Assembly (NCBI GenBank): GCA_014904845.1
Contig: MU119208.1
Location: 1-64,000, forward strand
Reading direction: 5' to 3'
Source: Acephala macrosclerotiorum
Lineage: Eukaryota; Ascomycota; Leotiomycetes; Helotiales; Mollisiaceae
DNA length: 64,000 nucleotides
This document shows, one piece after another, positions 46,856 through 62,903 of the stretch (positions within the stretch are counted from its first letter, which is position 1; each line of letters begins with the position of its first letter). The position numbers and the translations under genes are program-made. A model generated the notes under the pieces. The model had not been told where the DNA came from and did not search any database. It saw nothing but the letters and a program-made list of their open reading frames with translations.

Positions 46856-47990
46856 CATTTTGGAGGCCAAAAGCAAATCCACGTTCTTTGTAAATGCAGT
46901 TTCCCGAGAGTATGAAATTCAAAAACACACTGGCCTTCTCTGCCGAACTGGATGAATTGATTCGCTCAAGCACAGTCACGCTTCTTTGTTGCATCCCACC
47001 CAAAGCGTTCGTGATACAGGACGTGGCACTGCTTAGGGATTTGGAGGCCAGAGCGCGTGGCATTACGATCTGGGTAAAGTGGCACAGGACCAGTGGAATG
47101 AGATTCCCAGTATGAAATCCAGAGACATATCGTGTCTGCTCAGCCGAACCGGAGAATTTGATTGGCTGACAAAGTAGTCATACTTCTTTGTTGCATACCC
47201 TTCGATGCGTTCGTGACGCAGAAGGCTGCACTATCTCGAAAGTTGGAGGCCAACCTAGTTATTCTCGCAAGGATATTTCATGCAAGGCAAGCCAATAAAA
47301 CGAGTTTCCCAGAGTATGAAATCCAAAAGCATACTGTGCCTTCTCTGCTGGAATGGAGCACTTCATTGGCGGACAACCAAGTCACGCTGTTTGGTTGCAT
47401 ATCGCTTGAGCTGTTCGTGACAAAGGAAGCTGCAGAGGAGCCTGAAATTTGGAGGCCAAATCACCGGGCAGGCAATCGCACATATATGCATACGACCAAT
47501 AGAATCCGTTTCCAAGAGTATGAAATCCAGCAGCACACCGTGCCTGCTCTACGAGATCGTGGCTTTTGATTCGCTCAAAATTACAGTCATGCTTCTCTGC
47601 ACCACCTCGCAAAATTGCACAGCCCCAAATTTAGAGGCTAAAAAATTGTTATGCAGGCAAACTGCTCATAGGCAAGACCAATAGAATTCGCTTCCTAGTG
47701 TACGAAATCCACAAACACAACGTGCCTTCTCTGCGAAATCGAGGCTTCTGATTCGCTGACAACCTAGTCACGCTTCCAATCGTTCGTAAGATGTACTACG
47801 GGCAGGCCGCGGCTTTAGCCCTACTAGCTCGGACTAGGCAACTGCCTGAAATTTGGAGGCCAGGCATCACAGTGAGTCAGAATGTCGAGTCGTCGGAGGC
47901 CAATAAAAAGTGTTTCCTAATGTATGAAATCCCAAAACAGACAGAGCCCTTTTGAAGAAATGGGCAGTGCTGATTGGTTGAAGGCAATGT
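46856..47990. repeat. Degenerate tandem array, six units of about 200 bp
   Basis: Two landmarks recur in step. TATGAAAT(C/T) occurs at 46911, 47111, 47315, 47519, 47701 (TACGAAAT) and 47923. TGGAGGCCA occurs at 46861, 47042, 47244, 47450, 47632 (TTAGAGGCTA) and 47854. Spacings are 181-222, mostly 200-206. Between them AAAGCAYACYGTGCCTTCTC, TTGATTCGCTGACAA, CTTCTTTGTTGCAT and GCGTTCGTGAC recur in order in most units. Some units have open frames (e.g. 47162-47569), but unit length is not always a multiple of three and stops interrupt. I therefore treat it as non-coding satellite-like DNA or a decayed protein repeat. Confidence 0.8.
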
Positions 47991-48701
47991 TGTCAGGAAA
48001 ATAATCCTCAATGCCTTGCTTCAAAATTGACATTCGGACGATGTGCAGTAAATGAGGAAACTGCAGAATGATCAGAGAAAGAAGGGACATTCAGGAATCA
48101 TCGAAGCGCAAACAGAATTTGAATTGTCAACACAGGCAGGAACAACGGGTGAGGACACTTTGCGCTTTGAATTGAGATGCCGCCAGTACGTGGAAAGTAA
48201 AGACAGGAGCGGAGCGGAACGTCTCGCTCGATGCCACTGCCGCCAATCTTAAAGTCCCAGCCAAAGTGAGATTGTGAGACGTGCAACAAAATTCCTCTTT
48301 AGCTTCACTGTGGTCAATGTCCGGAATGGCTCGATATCTCCTGATATTCAAAACCGCAGATCCATTGCCAAAGGATCAACTAAGAGATGTTGATAGGAAA
48401 CTTCCCGATTCACCACATATTGGAATCACCATACCCATGGCCACAGTTCTCAGTCGTTTCATTAATGGCCGTTCGAAAACTGTTTCCAAGATCTAGAATC
48501 TTAATCCAATGTCCTTATCCATGAACCCCTTAAGAGAATGGAGGGGTATTAGTCCTCTCCTGCTATTCCATGCCGTCGTGATATCGTGATGCAGATGCAA
48601 AATGGGGAATATACGTACAAGAAGGGTATAAACAATGCGGCGCTCATTCGTTGCGAATAATCATCCGGCGATCAACTGTCCCCGCCTGGTTGCTCGGATG
48701 A
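47991..48701. other. Intergenic, no gene seen
   Basis: 3' side of the glucanase gene. Frames at 48052 and 48281 show no motifs. Confidence 0.4.
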
Positions 48702-51967
<3,266 letters not shown>

Positions 51968-52298
51968 TCAGCGGCTTTGAGAGCTCTCTTCAAGTTTGTT
52001 CTTCCTCTCTTGCTCTGCTTTCCATTGCTTCTCGGCTTGTATACGTTGCTGAATTATGGATGGGTCCAAGAAAGGTTGGGGTACGGCGCGGCTGTTGAAC
52101 TCGATCACTACCTCGGATAAGTATGAACAGAATCGAAAGAGCCTGCTGCTGCTTACCGGGAATTGACCGCTCTTTGCCTTTGGTTATTAACACTTCATTC
52201 TTCGAGGCTGGCTTTTGTGTATATGATTGACTGTTGGGTTGCGGTTGCGGTGGTTGAAGTGGACCTTTGACTAACGGCCGCTTCGGTGTTGAAGCCAT
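51968..52298 (-). CDS. Small conserved-looking protein of unknown function
   Basis: Exons, minus strand: 52298-52157 and 52107-51968; 93 residues, with a 49-nt intron (GTAAGC...GGTAG). The N-terminus is basic and Pro/Gln-rich (STPKRPLVKGPLQPPQPQP), followed by a KGKERSIPVIEFNSRAVPQ segment. The C-terminal helix QQRIQAEKQWKAEQERKNKL has coiled-coil character. The intron is needed because its retention gives a different tail. It is divergent from the Zn2Cys6 regulator with 371 bases between the starts, so promoter elements may be shared. I do not recognise the family. The coherent helix across the splice junction argues that it is real. Confidence 0.6.
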
Positions 52299-52669
52299 CG
52301 TCGCTCTTGATAATTGTTTCCCCGAGTGACCTTCCAGGAGGCGAAAGAGTGGCGGCTGAAAGAGCAAGCGAGTGGTTCCAAAATTAAGCTCTGCAAAAGA
52401 GTCAAAATCTGTGAAAGTTCTTGTCGCGATCGCACCTTCTTAATTGACAAGGCCGTGCAAACCCTCGCGTATTTTGAGTTGCGCCCCAAACCAAACAAAC
52501 TTTCTTCGCTCATCCGCAACGAAAGTACCCCGCCTCAACCCGCGATATCGGACTCAATATCAGACAGAGCGACACCGGACAGCCTTTGCGCTGCGCAACA
52601 CCTTTTGCCGACCTCTTCGAAAGTCCGGCATCAAAAGCAAGCTACTTCGGCAATTTCGAACACGCTCGC
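52299..52669. promoter_or_regulatory. Divergent promoter of the small protein and Zn2Cys6 gene
   Basis: 371 bases between two divergent ATGs. No binding site assigned with confidence. Confidence 0.4.
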
Positions 52670-55141
52670 ATGGAGGCTGGTCAAGGTGTGCAGAGTGGTG
52701 GGGCAACGAGCCCAACAACGAGCATTCGCCCTGGCACCGGCAACAGCTACAAGAGAAAGAGAAGCGGTGCTGAGTTCGAGAGCAGTCCTGGGTCACAAGG
52801 AGAGGAGAATGAAGATGAGGGCGAGAGAAGACGACAACCGGGAGTGAAGAGAGCGTGCAATGAGTGCAGACAACAGAAGGTGAGTCACGAATACAAAATA
52901 CAACAATTGACTGCGACTCGACGACGAGGCTGCCACAACACTCACCACCATTATCCGATGATTGGTAGCTAACTATTGTATTGTCCAGTTACGATGCGAC
53001 GTCGTCCAAGATCCATTCACAACCTGCTCGCGATGCAATCGACTCAAGCTCGAGTGCAAAATCGAGTCCAACTTCAAGCGCGTGGGAAAGAGAAGCAAGC
53101 ATGCCGAAATGGAAAAGCAAATCGACCGTCTCCGCCGACAACTACAACGTGCCCAAGCTCAAGGATTCATGGTTGAAGATGACGAGGACATGGAGTCGCC
53201 GATGGGGAATGGGGTATACTCGAGAAATAACCAATCGTTTATGGGCTCAGACGAGGCTGTCTCATCCCTCCTACATCTAAAGCAAGGCGGTTCGTACTCA
53301 TTACCACGAATTGTGTATGAGATTGAGAATGTGGGTTTGACGGAAGATGCGACCAACCACCTCTTCAATGAGTTCTGGGGCTACTACCACCGATTCCTGC
53401 CATTCCTCGATTCTCTTCAATCGCCACAGCACTACTACCAACAAGAGCAGCTGCTATTCTGGGCTATCATTTCCGTTGCTTCCCGGCGTTATACGGTCGA
53501 CCCAGGTCTTTTAACTTCGCTCTCTGGTCCTTTGAGTAGACTTCTCTGGCAAACTGTGGGCGGGGTACCAAATAACCACTATGTGGTCAAGGCACTATGT
53601 CTCATATGCACTTGGCCATTACCTACCAGTACTACATCTACAGATCCCACTCATATCTTGAACGGTGTCATGATGAAGGCTGCAACTGGAATTGGGCTTC
53701 ACAGACCAAGTCATACGCAAGACTTCTCCCGTGTTTCAGTTGACCTAAACAAAGAGCAGTTGCACGATAGAGTAATGACATGGGCTGTCTGCAACATAGT
53801 GGCGCAAAGCAATGGAACTGGCTATGGCCAACCTGCTTCCACTCTCTATGATTGGACACTCGCAGTCCGTCCAGGTGATGAAGGTCCCTTCAAGTTGTCG
53901 CCCGAACTCGAAGCTCGTCTCAAGATTGAGCGCTTCTGTGACAAGATCTCAAAGGAGATGTACAGCAATGCTAGTGATCCTCGAGGATTGGCCGGTGATG
54001 AGATGAGAGCCCTGTTGACCCGAGTCTATCGCCGAGAGTTCAATGAGCTGCAAGTTGATATCCTCTCTCGGGAACACCTCTCTCCGATTGTTAATCTCTA
54101 CCTCAAAGCTGCTGGTTTGCATCTCCGCCTCTCAGCATTCTTCGACTCCCCCACAACAACTGGCTACATGGATGACCTCATGGGTCTCTGGCGTGCAGCA
54201 ATTGCTTTCCTTGATTTAGTCTTCGAAATCGAGACGGCTTCTGCAGAGAGCATGCCTCCTGGCTTCCTTCGCTATGCAACGAACTATATCCTTCAGATGA
54301 TGTTCGCTGCCGGCTTCACCCTCCTCAAGCTTCTCAGCTCCTTCTTCGCTAGAGAAATCGAGTTTGAGAGAGGACGACAACTCTTCCACCGCACTATCCA
54401 AGCTATTCGTAGCATGAGCGTCATCAACAATGATCTCCCATGGCGATTGGCTGAACTAATGGTACAGATGTGGAATGGAGCACGTGTCGAGCAACGCAGC
54501 CAAATGCAGCAGATGCGTGACAATGGCAATGGTAATGGTAATGGACATGACAGACCAACAGTCATCGACGATACTCTTCAACTCAAGGTGAGATGTAGAA
54601 TGAGCATGAGTTTGGTGTTTGACAGTATCTGGAGATGGAGAGAGGAGTTTCAGGCTCAGGGACGTGGTAGTATTGAAGGTCAGTTCAATCTTTCTTCTCT
54701 GCGTTCTCACTTTCTGAGCTAGACCCGGGACATTGAATTCGCTACCCCTTTTCCCCAAACACATCACATCAAGAAACCGTCAACTAACACCCTGCCCACT
54801 AAGCAGCAATGAAAAACCCCACCAACCCCGACTCCGCAGCCGAATCCTCCGCCTCCTCCACCCACATGGACAGCACCCTTATCCCACCCTCTCAAACCTC
54901 CTCTTCAAACGCCCACAATCAACTTCAATCCCAACTCCTCTCAGCCGCAAACACAGCAGCTGGTTCGTTGACCCCGAATCAGAGTCATCACGGTTTACCG
55001 AGTGGGATGATGGGTGGAGTGGGTTATTCGGAGAGTAATTATGAGGTTTTTGATCCGTTGAATTGGATGTTGGATGGGTTGGTGGATTTTCCGTATAGCT
55101 ATGCTGCGGTGCAGGGTTTGGAGGCGAATGGTTTGGGTTAG
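52670..55141 (+). CDS. Zn2Cys6 transcription factor (Leu3/War1/PrtT-like architecture)
   Basis: Exons 52670-52879, 52989-54678 and 54807-55141; 744 residues. The zinc cluster is C63-x2-C66-x6-C73-x9-C83-x2-C86-x6-C93, with the first intron (109 nt) between the second and third Cys. A basic KRKR lies at 28-31. A coiled-coil (EMEKQIDRLRRQLQRAQAQ) follows the cluster, as in dimeric DNA binders. The middle region FWGYYHRFLPFLDSLQSPQH, LLFWAIISVASRRY and ALCLICTWPLP then ATGIGLHRPSH follows the fungal-specific domain of the Leu3/War1/PrtT group. The tail is Ser/Asn-rich and ends in acidic/aromatic VFDPLNWMLDGLVDFPY, a plausible activation domain. The 3' intron could end at either of two nearby AGs, changing one residue. 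A nuclear regulator; targets unknown. Confidence 0.85.
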
Positions 55142-58100
55142 GTTGTGTGAGCGTTGGCTATGAGTGCGGTGAGTTTGGGATGAGTTTGGGTGAATGTTGC
55201 GATAAGTTTGGTGGTTGTGGTTGGGTAAGAGTGTGGTGGTTGGATGTCCAAGTTGTTCTGGGGCTTTGCAAAGCTTGCTCTGCAATGGTTCGGAAAGAGC
55301 TTGGATGGTCGATGTGGGTGTGGATGGATGCGATGTGGTTGGCACTGGTTGCACAAAATTATTGGCGTTGATTTGAGCTGAAACTTTTTGCAACGCTCCA
55401 CGATTTTTGGGACAATATTGAGGGCAAGAGGCAACGCGATTGCGAGGAAAAATCGAGGGCTGGCTCGAGCCTCGCTTCGATTCAAACCCTTTTCTGTCTC
55501 ACTTCTGCGGATTGCGAAATGCCTGCCTGCATATGGATGGACGGAGTAGATACAGATGAATCCTCGAATGTTGGGGATGAGTGGAGGTAAATAATTTGCT
55601 TGCTATTGCTTTGCTCACGACACAATCATGAACGAACGAACGAAAGAAATACCCTTTCGATATTAATGCGTTGCTGCGCTGCTTGCATGGAAGAGATGTT
55701 GTGCTTTGGAATCTTTTCTTTTGTTTGCTATATATGGTATATACCGGATGGGTAATGAGCGATGGTAATGAATGCACGATGGGAGGAAGGTTGGTTAATA
55801 GATGGGTGGGAGGTCGCTTTGCATATGGAGCTGTATTTAGATTGGATAAATTATGAGATGGCTGGGGTGAGATTCAGGCTGAAGGATGAGGATGAGGATG
55901 AGGATGGTTGACTTACGCAGTTCAGGATCTTGAGGATCGTAGCTCATCATGTAGATGAATAAATAGAGATCGTGGTTCTCTTGCTGCGGGCGGTGGGTGT
56001 GTTTCCCTTCCGCTGAATGTTGTGATTCTCCCTGTCTAGGTATGCGGGGAGGGGATGCTGTGGGTGGTGAACACTGAACAGGTTGTGGATGTCGATATTG
56101 CTTGCGGCGTGTTGCAGCATGTTCCAAGGGTCGAGGAGACCTTTTCGGGGCTTGCATTTACTGACGATGTGTAGTGTTTTGGCGCTTTCCGTCTGCTGTC
56201 GGTCGTGGTGGTCCAAATTCGTGGCTTCAGGTTGTGTTCAAAGCTTCAGTCGCGCAGTTGCTTTCGTTTTGCGCTTAACTCTTCAGATACTGGTATGGCA
56301 CGAGTGCTAAGGCATATATTCAGTAGGTCAAATGGCAGGCTTTGTTGATCAGTCCTCAGACAGGCCTGGAAAAGAAAGGGAACGGAGCTCGAGGAGTTGC
56401 TCCTAGTGGTCACACCTGGCTAAATTGTCCGCATAGTGTATGGTGCAGCTCGCGTATTCCATGCAGCTGCTGATACTGGCAAGATGATTAGACATGTTTT
56501 GTGTGTTGCGGGTGTTGTGTTATGCTTGCAGAAGGTCGAGATTGGTGGTCGACACTGAAAGAGGGGGCAATCGAGGTGCGTACACCATGGAAAGTGGGAC
56601 GGAATCTTGCAATCTGGATGAAGCCGGCGGAGGCATGGCCTGTCGACGGTCTGCTGTTGATATTGTGGTCTATGGGCTATCCTATATCTCCAGGTCTGCG
56701 TCGACGACGTTGTCCAAGGATCCGAAGAGGAGTTTATTGAGGACAACAACACGAACAAGGTGGTTGTATTCTGCGGCCATCGCGTTGGCTATTGAAGAGG
56801 TCCATCTGCCGGATCTCATCCCCCAGGAAGTCATTCTGAACTATCACATCTCAAGTATTTGCTAAGTGTGGTTCGTGGCGTAAAGGACGTCGCGATCAGC
56901 GCATTTGGTGCAATGGTCGTTCTCCTATCGTCCAAGCTACTCCCGATGCGATCGATTTAATACCCTCTAGCCTCCCCCGCAGATATACCAACTTGTTCGC
57001 GTTCTTCGATGGTCGAAGGCGGGGTCGGTCTTCGAGATGGCCTTGTTGATAGTGGCCTTGGACGAGGTCGAGGAACACGTCGATATTTGTTGTTGCGGTG
57101 ATACTCCTAGGTATATATATGATGAAGGAGTAGTCGAGATGAGGACGAGGAGTTGTGCGTTTGTTTTGTTTTGTTTTGCTTGTACATTTTGCTTTGTCAT
57201 TGATTGGGCTGGTGTCGTGGAGAAGTTGATGTCGATTTGGAAGGCACGATCTCGGTGACGCCAAGTAGCAAGCGCTGGTTGACTTGACTTAACTTGACTT
57301 CTTGCTAAGAACGAACATCGCCTCAATCATGCTTTCTTGCATTTTTCTCCGGAACAAGCTGAAGAGGTTCGGTTGTGGAACGACGAGCGACATGTTGATG
57401 TCTCAAGGTGTTTTCGATGCCCGAATTGATCGCAGTCCGAACAGCGCACCTCATTGCGACACGAGTGTCATTTATTGTCCTGCCAGGCTAAGCTGAAATA
57501 CTGCGAGATCTCTCAGCAATTATATCTTCCCTCTATGCAGCGTGTACAGGAACCTGTGCACCTATATTGCCTTCGATTCGTTGTTGTCGTCGATGAATGT
57601 CGAACACTGCTCCTCCATTCGGAGCGACGCTCAAAAGCATGCACGAAATGCCGTAGATTCTCCGTCAATTCCACCGCAATATCTCCAAGATCGAGGCGCG
57701 CGTTGGTTGTGTTGAGATTGCCGCCGTGAAAGGATTTTCACATACATCGAGCCCAACAGCGGGTATAATCGAATCAACGTGGGTGGGGTGCATGCTTAGG
57801 CTTGCAGGTGGTGAGCGTCTTGATAGAGCCTCCGGATACCGCGGTACGAAGCCGCGATACCATCAAACATTCCAAGAGGCCTCGACGATGTGTGACAGGA
57901 GAATCAATGTCGGCCTTCCCGACGGCGTTAGTAGAGTTTAGAAATTGCTGCTCAACGAACTTACTCCGGTGACAACACCCCCTACTCTCGGATTGAGACT
58001 GACTGAGCCTCCACTGCCCCTTTCTAAGTTTCTGGTCAGTTTTCCTCTGGTCTGATTTGACTTGGGCTAATCCCAATTGCCCCTTACCTACCTTCCTAGA

Positions 58101-61100
58101 ACAGCTACCATTGTGCCCTAAGGTGTATGCAATGTCATTGCAATCGAACCTGTCAGAACCCTGCGATAGATTGGACTCCATTCGACGCTGACTTTGGGCT
58201 CGGGCGGCGACCGGCCAAGTCAATGTTGTAGTGCGATGCTATCTGTTCTTCTGCTAAGCGCCGGCCACTTATGATGTCCTCTAGTTCTGCGAATCAGCCT
58301 GGCAGACAAAACGGACGAGCTTCACCCACGCAGGTGGTGATAACCGCAGGCCGGTGTCCATGGACCATAATCATGGAGTGTCTGCCGCTGGAGGTCATAG
58401 AGCTGTCTCGATTGCAGTACCCTTGATGTCCGAGGTTGTTAACGCACCCGTTCATTCAATGCTGAGTTACAAAAACAACCGACACACTCGACACTGTGCA
58501 GGCTTCCATGCCAAGACTCGCTGTGAAGTTATCGACGCCGTTTGTGCAACATGAGCAATCTTCAATCTCGATCCAGGTGGTACTCAAACCAGGTTCTGAG
58601 CGTAGATCCTTCCAGGTATCATCCTGCTGGTAGTGCACAGCACTTGGAGAATAGACGGTTCCCAGTTGGCACCGACGTTTCAATGGGATGGAATAATCGA
58701 ATGCAAACAGCCGCAGTTGCTTCGACGGTTTCTCCAAGGGCCCATAGTGTAGCTGACGGCGAAGCCTGATCGACGGTTCGACGATGAGGTTGTTAAGGAG
58801 TCTATTGGTTAGATCTAATTAGCTCTGTACTGTCTTTCCCTCTGCGGAAAAGTCCTGTGCTACAAAGTAACTTTTTTCATTTTTCAGTGGCTTGGGGGTA
58901 ATATCGGATGCTCTGGTGTCCTTGTTCTCGATGCGGCCTCATCGATCTCGGCGGTCCCGCCCATCCGTTCGGACTGACTCGGTTTCCACTCGGGCCCTGC
59001 AGCGTGCGATTGCAAGCTCTCGAGCAAGCTAAATAGCTAAGAGGTGATTTCAATTGGTGTGTGGGTCATCAGTCGTGCTCTCAAACAGACCAGGGATGGA
59101 AGAATTACTGTGGAAGTTTCTTCAAAGAGCTCAGCTCATGGAAGGAGAGTAGAGCTGGCCATGATGATTCAGGTATTCCACCATTGGCGGACTGAACGAG
59201 CGGGTAGAAGCGTTGTCGGCACAGGCATTTCATCGAGGTTTTAACAGGACCCGATGGACTGGAACCGTGATGTGTCAATATTCTCAGAAGTCAGCATCGG
59301 TTTCTCGACCGTTTTCAGACATCGGCAAGCGAGCGCGCATCGTCACTTCTGCTTCCAAATCAGGTTCCTGGATGACTGCCCTCTTTTGAACCTTTGGGAC
59401 GAACTTTTGTGCCCTACGCACGCATGACACGATTGCCGCCGTGTTGCAAATGCGGATCGGCGTCAATTGCGCTTCCTCGAATGTTGCTTTGGCATGTTCG
59501 CATGCAGGCACCGCGCACATATTGTGTGCTTGTGTGCCCCGAGACTTCTGGGAGCAACCTGGTTCGGTCCGCTGGCAGGTCCCTGAAGACTTCGGCTTTT
59601 GAAACCGGACAACCTCTAGGTCGAGGCATCCAGATGTCCTCTCTGCCCAATCTCGAGAAGCGAACTGAAGGAAGCGCTGTGCATGCAGCAGCATCTGAAG
59701 AGCTGGACGGTCGCTCATGCAATATAAAATCTTACATCACAGCCCAAGGCCGTCCAGACGCGACCAGATTTTCTTGGAGACGATTTCGCGACGCTCTCAG
59801 GGATGTGTATCGGCTGGCCCGGCAAGGTCGTCAACGACGAGCAGATGGGGGTGCAGACGAGCAGGCGACCATCAAGACACGCAGCAGGCGCCTGAAATAC
59901 GTCGTTGCCTGCACCGGCTCCCCCATTGGGTAAATACGCTCTCGGGTGGGGGAGGCATCTGGCTGGATTAGGCAAAATTCGATTCTGCCGCGATAAATCT
60001 CCACCTCTCAGATGTTGACAGTCGTCAGTTTTCGACTAAAATACAGCCAGCCTGCTGTGCCGCATAGAAATCACACACCCACACCCACCCCTCGCTCGAA
60101 GGCGCGCGGTTACGAGACACCTCGCCTCACAGACCTCCTTTCAGACCCCTGCGTGCTGCACGTCCGCAGCTTCTGACTGGCAGAGACGGCCGCACCCATG
60201 TCGGACCCGCGTCCGATCCATGCAGAGAACGTCCCGGGAACCAAACTGTCGGGTCCGTGGCGGTGTCGACGTTCAATCACGTTACGAGCACTCACACCAT
60301 CATCCACCGAAACAGGGCTAGCATGCGACCGAGGACAGGAGCGCAGTTCAGTCTGGAGACGCTATTCTCGACCCCCATCCTGAATGGAAACACCCCCCTT
60401 TCCCTCTCGCTCGGCTAGCCCTGGAAACGACCTCGACAAGGCTCCGCTGGCCACCAGCTGTGCGGAGTACGCTGCAAGTCGAGCTGGGGATGCATCCGAT
60501 CCTTCATCGCCGACGTGTCCTTCGTTCTCCCCCCTTTTGCGATTATCAGAACCTAGCAGAGCCATTGAAGACTCCCCCTTTTGCTCCTGCTCTCCGTTTC
60601 TGCAGCGAATAAATCTGCTAAGTGCTGTGTGCGGCAGTCCAGCCGTCGGTCCGGCTCGACCCTTGCCACCTGGTCGTCATACCAGTCTTTTATCCCCGCA
60701 GCCATCGTTCTCCAACAATTCCAGCGTCTGCAGCGCATAGATACCCACAGCGAGATCACCCATATATTATCCCGCAACGCCACCGCCGCCTTGTGTGACT
60801 CAATTTCCAGGACTCTCTTGTGCGTGCTCGTGTGGTCCGGTACAAATGCCGTGCACACTAGCTTCAGGTCGACTCAAAAGGTTTCAGCGGCTACCTTGCA
60901 TATCCCACCTTTTTGGAGCCACCCTCCATTCACCGCTACCTAAATTGGCCATTTTTCTTGACCAGGGCTCATGCTGCTGTGCCCCTCTTTCTGGATAAAC
61001 TTATAGGGTGTTGTCAGCAAGAGTCCATGCCAAACGACCTTGCCCTAGCGACGAGGCTCTCTCAAGTCATCCCAGGACTTGATAATCGTAAGGCAGATTC

Positions 61101-61263
61101 TCCCGATGATCTTTATATAATTTTGTCAAGCATCTTAGTGACTCGCAAGTTGCTTTATGTAAGATCACATCTCCTCTGAATCGTTGTTTCAGTTTCTTAC
61201 GAGTTTGACAACAGAATCTCTACTGTTCAAAGCTTTGCAGCCTTGGACCGACGCTACGACATT
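55142..61263. other. 6.1-kb stretch without a recognisable gene
   Basis: Normal composition. Many short overlapping frames on both strands, none with a family motif or a coherent exon chain. Local simple repeats: GGATGAGGATGAGG near 55884-55904, CGAACGAACGAAAG near 55633, and TGACTTGACTTAACTTGACT near 57281-57300. A proline/serine-rich frame at 60384-60740 begins with a plausible ATG, but nothing else supports it. The stretch lies upstream of the regulator at 61264 and may hold a long 5' leader, distal elements or non-coding RNA; that is inference. Confidence 0.4.
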
Positions 61264-62771
61264 ATGACAACACGAATTCCGTCTTCAATGTCTGGAAACA
61301 ACCAAAGATTGACCCCTACGACAGGAGGCTCTATGTACTCTTTTTCCACAGCAACATCACTTCAACAAGACTTCACTCCTCATAGTGCCGTACGTTTATC
61401 GGAGAATAACTCTTTTGCCTTTCGAGGATTCTTCAGTTCGGAGTCTGACCGGATAATCCAGGTATCTTCATTCAACTTGCCGGCGCGAATTGATACAAAT
61501 CTCTACACGCCCATATCCATGACAAATTCTCCATTGCTGCCTATCAAAACCGACATAGCTATACAAAGGGAAGTCGACATCAAGATGTCGCCAACGGATA
61601 TTTCTCCCAGCTACAACATCTTCGGTGACGTAGACGATGGGGAATTCAGTCCTCGATACAATGGGCCTATGAAACCCAAAGCTGCCTCCTACCAGATTGC
61701 CATGTCTGGTAGCGACCTTGGTCCGGAATCTCCAGCAGAATGCACCTCGCATCCAGATCCCTACTACGGTTCTTATCTCGTCTCTGCACAAGCACCTCCA
61801 TCGCGAGATTCACCAAGTCTCAGTCCACACAAGCAACCTGCTACTGGTCAAAACACCAATAACTATTTTCGCTACCAACAGACATCTGGCCACAACAGCA
61901 GCTCCTTCAGACCCAGTACGCAGGCTCCCACTCTCATTGCTCCCAACCCCATGACCCTCCGGCCTGCGATTGCGCGTTATCAACAAACCCCACTCCCTTC
62001 AAACAAGTCACCCTCAACACAGCAGTTGCACATCGCAGCCTCTCCTCAAGGTCTGCAATCGCGAGGGAGAATTCGACAAAAGAAAAGCGAGCCAAATTTT
62101 GCCGACTACCACACCATCATTTCCACCCCTGAGTTGAGTATCCAGATTACCGATGTAGAGCGCTCCATTCTCGATCTAAGGTACAAAGATGCACTCCCTT
62201 GGAAAGAAGTGACCAAAGTGTTTTCCCGAAAGCACAACAAAAATACCGAAGTTGCAGCTTTGCAGATGAGAAGAAGGAGGTTGATGGAAAAGCTTTGGGT
62301 ATGTACATCCGAGGAGGCAGTTCATACTCTATACTACTTCTCCTATCAGATCCTTGGAGCTTCTTACTAAATATTGTTTAGGAAAGCTCGTGCGAGTTAG
62401 CAGCCTCTAGCCAAGATGTGTCCAAGTGGGATGGGATTTGCAAACAGTTGCAAAAATATGCCCCAAAGAGGTCCTCAAAAGAGGTCGCCCAGAGGAAGTG
62501 GAATGAGAAAAACTCTTTGCAAGGAACATTCAACCCTCAGTATTGCATGCAAACCCAGCAACGACAACGTGCATCCTCCGACTTGACGGTTGAGTCCGTT
62601 GACCATGAGTCTTGGTCTGACGGCAGAGAAAGTACGGATCATAGTCTCTATGAGGGTGATCCTGGAGGAATGATGTCTGCGATATCAAGTGTCGCAATGG
62701 ACGATGCCCGAAGCCGAGCTGCGAGTGATACAAGTATACAACTCCACCTGCAGCAACATCATCATCAACAA

Positions 62772-62803
<32 letters not shown>

Positions 62804-62903
62804 CCGGCTACATCAAGAGATAGAACAACAGCAACGACAACATCAAGACTTGCTGTATGTTCAGCAACAACAAAGCAGCTGGGATCACAGGCACAGCGCC
62901 TAG
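61264..62903 (+). CDS. Polyglutamine-rich putative DNA-binding regulator
   Basis: Exons 61264-62298 and 62382-62903, with an 83-nt intron (GTATGT...TTTAG); 518 residues. The first half is Ser/Pro/Thr/Gln-rich and looks disordered. Around residues 305-345 is an ordered helical segment, DVERSILDLRYKDALPWKEV then SRKHNKNTEVAALQMRRRRL. It continues after the intron with WDGICKQLQKYAPKRSSKEV and QRKWNE. This resembles the helix-turn-helix (Myb/SANT-like) segments of fungal regulators with two tryptophan-anchored helices. A 12-residue Gln run (62767-62802) and further Gln-rich blocks follow. I infer a nuclear regulator; the family is not firmly identified. The start is the first ATG after a stop-free non-ATG extension of seven codons. 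Confidence 0.65.
62767..62802 (+). repeat. CAA/CAG tract encoding Q12
   Basis: Twelve consecutive glutamine codons with mixed CAA and CAG, flanked by His codons, in the C-terminal part of the regulator. Mixed codons suggest selection for the residue rather than pure repeat slippage. Confidence 0.8.

Noticed and set aside
47162..47569. 135-codon frame as a protein gene
   Set aside because: Lies wholly inside the ~200-bp tandem array and neighbouring units are not open in phase.
59394..59933. 179-codon plus-strand frame
   Set aside because: Composition is unlike the genes here and there is no motif; overlapping frames on the minus strand are equally long.
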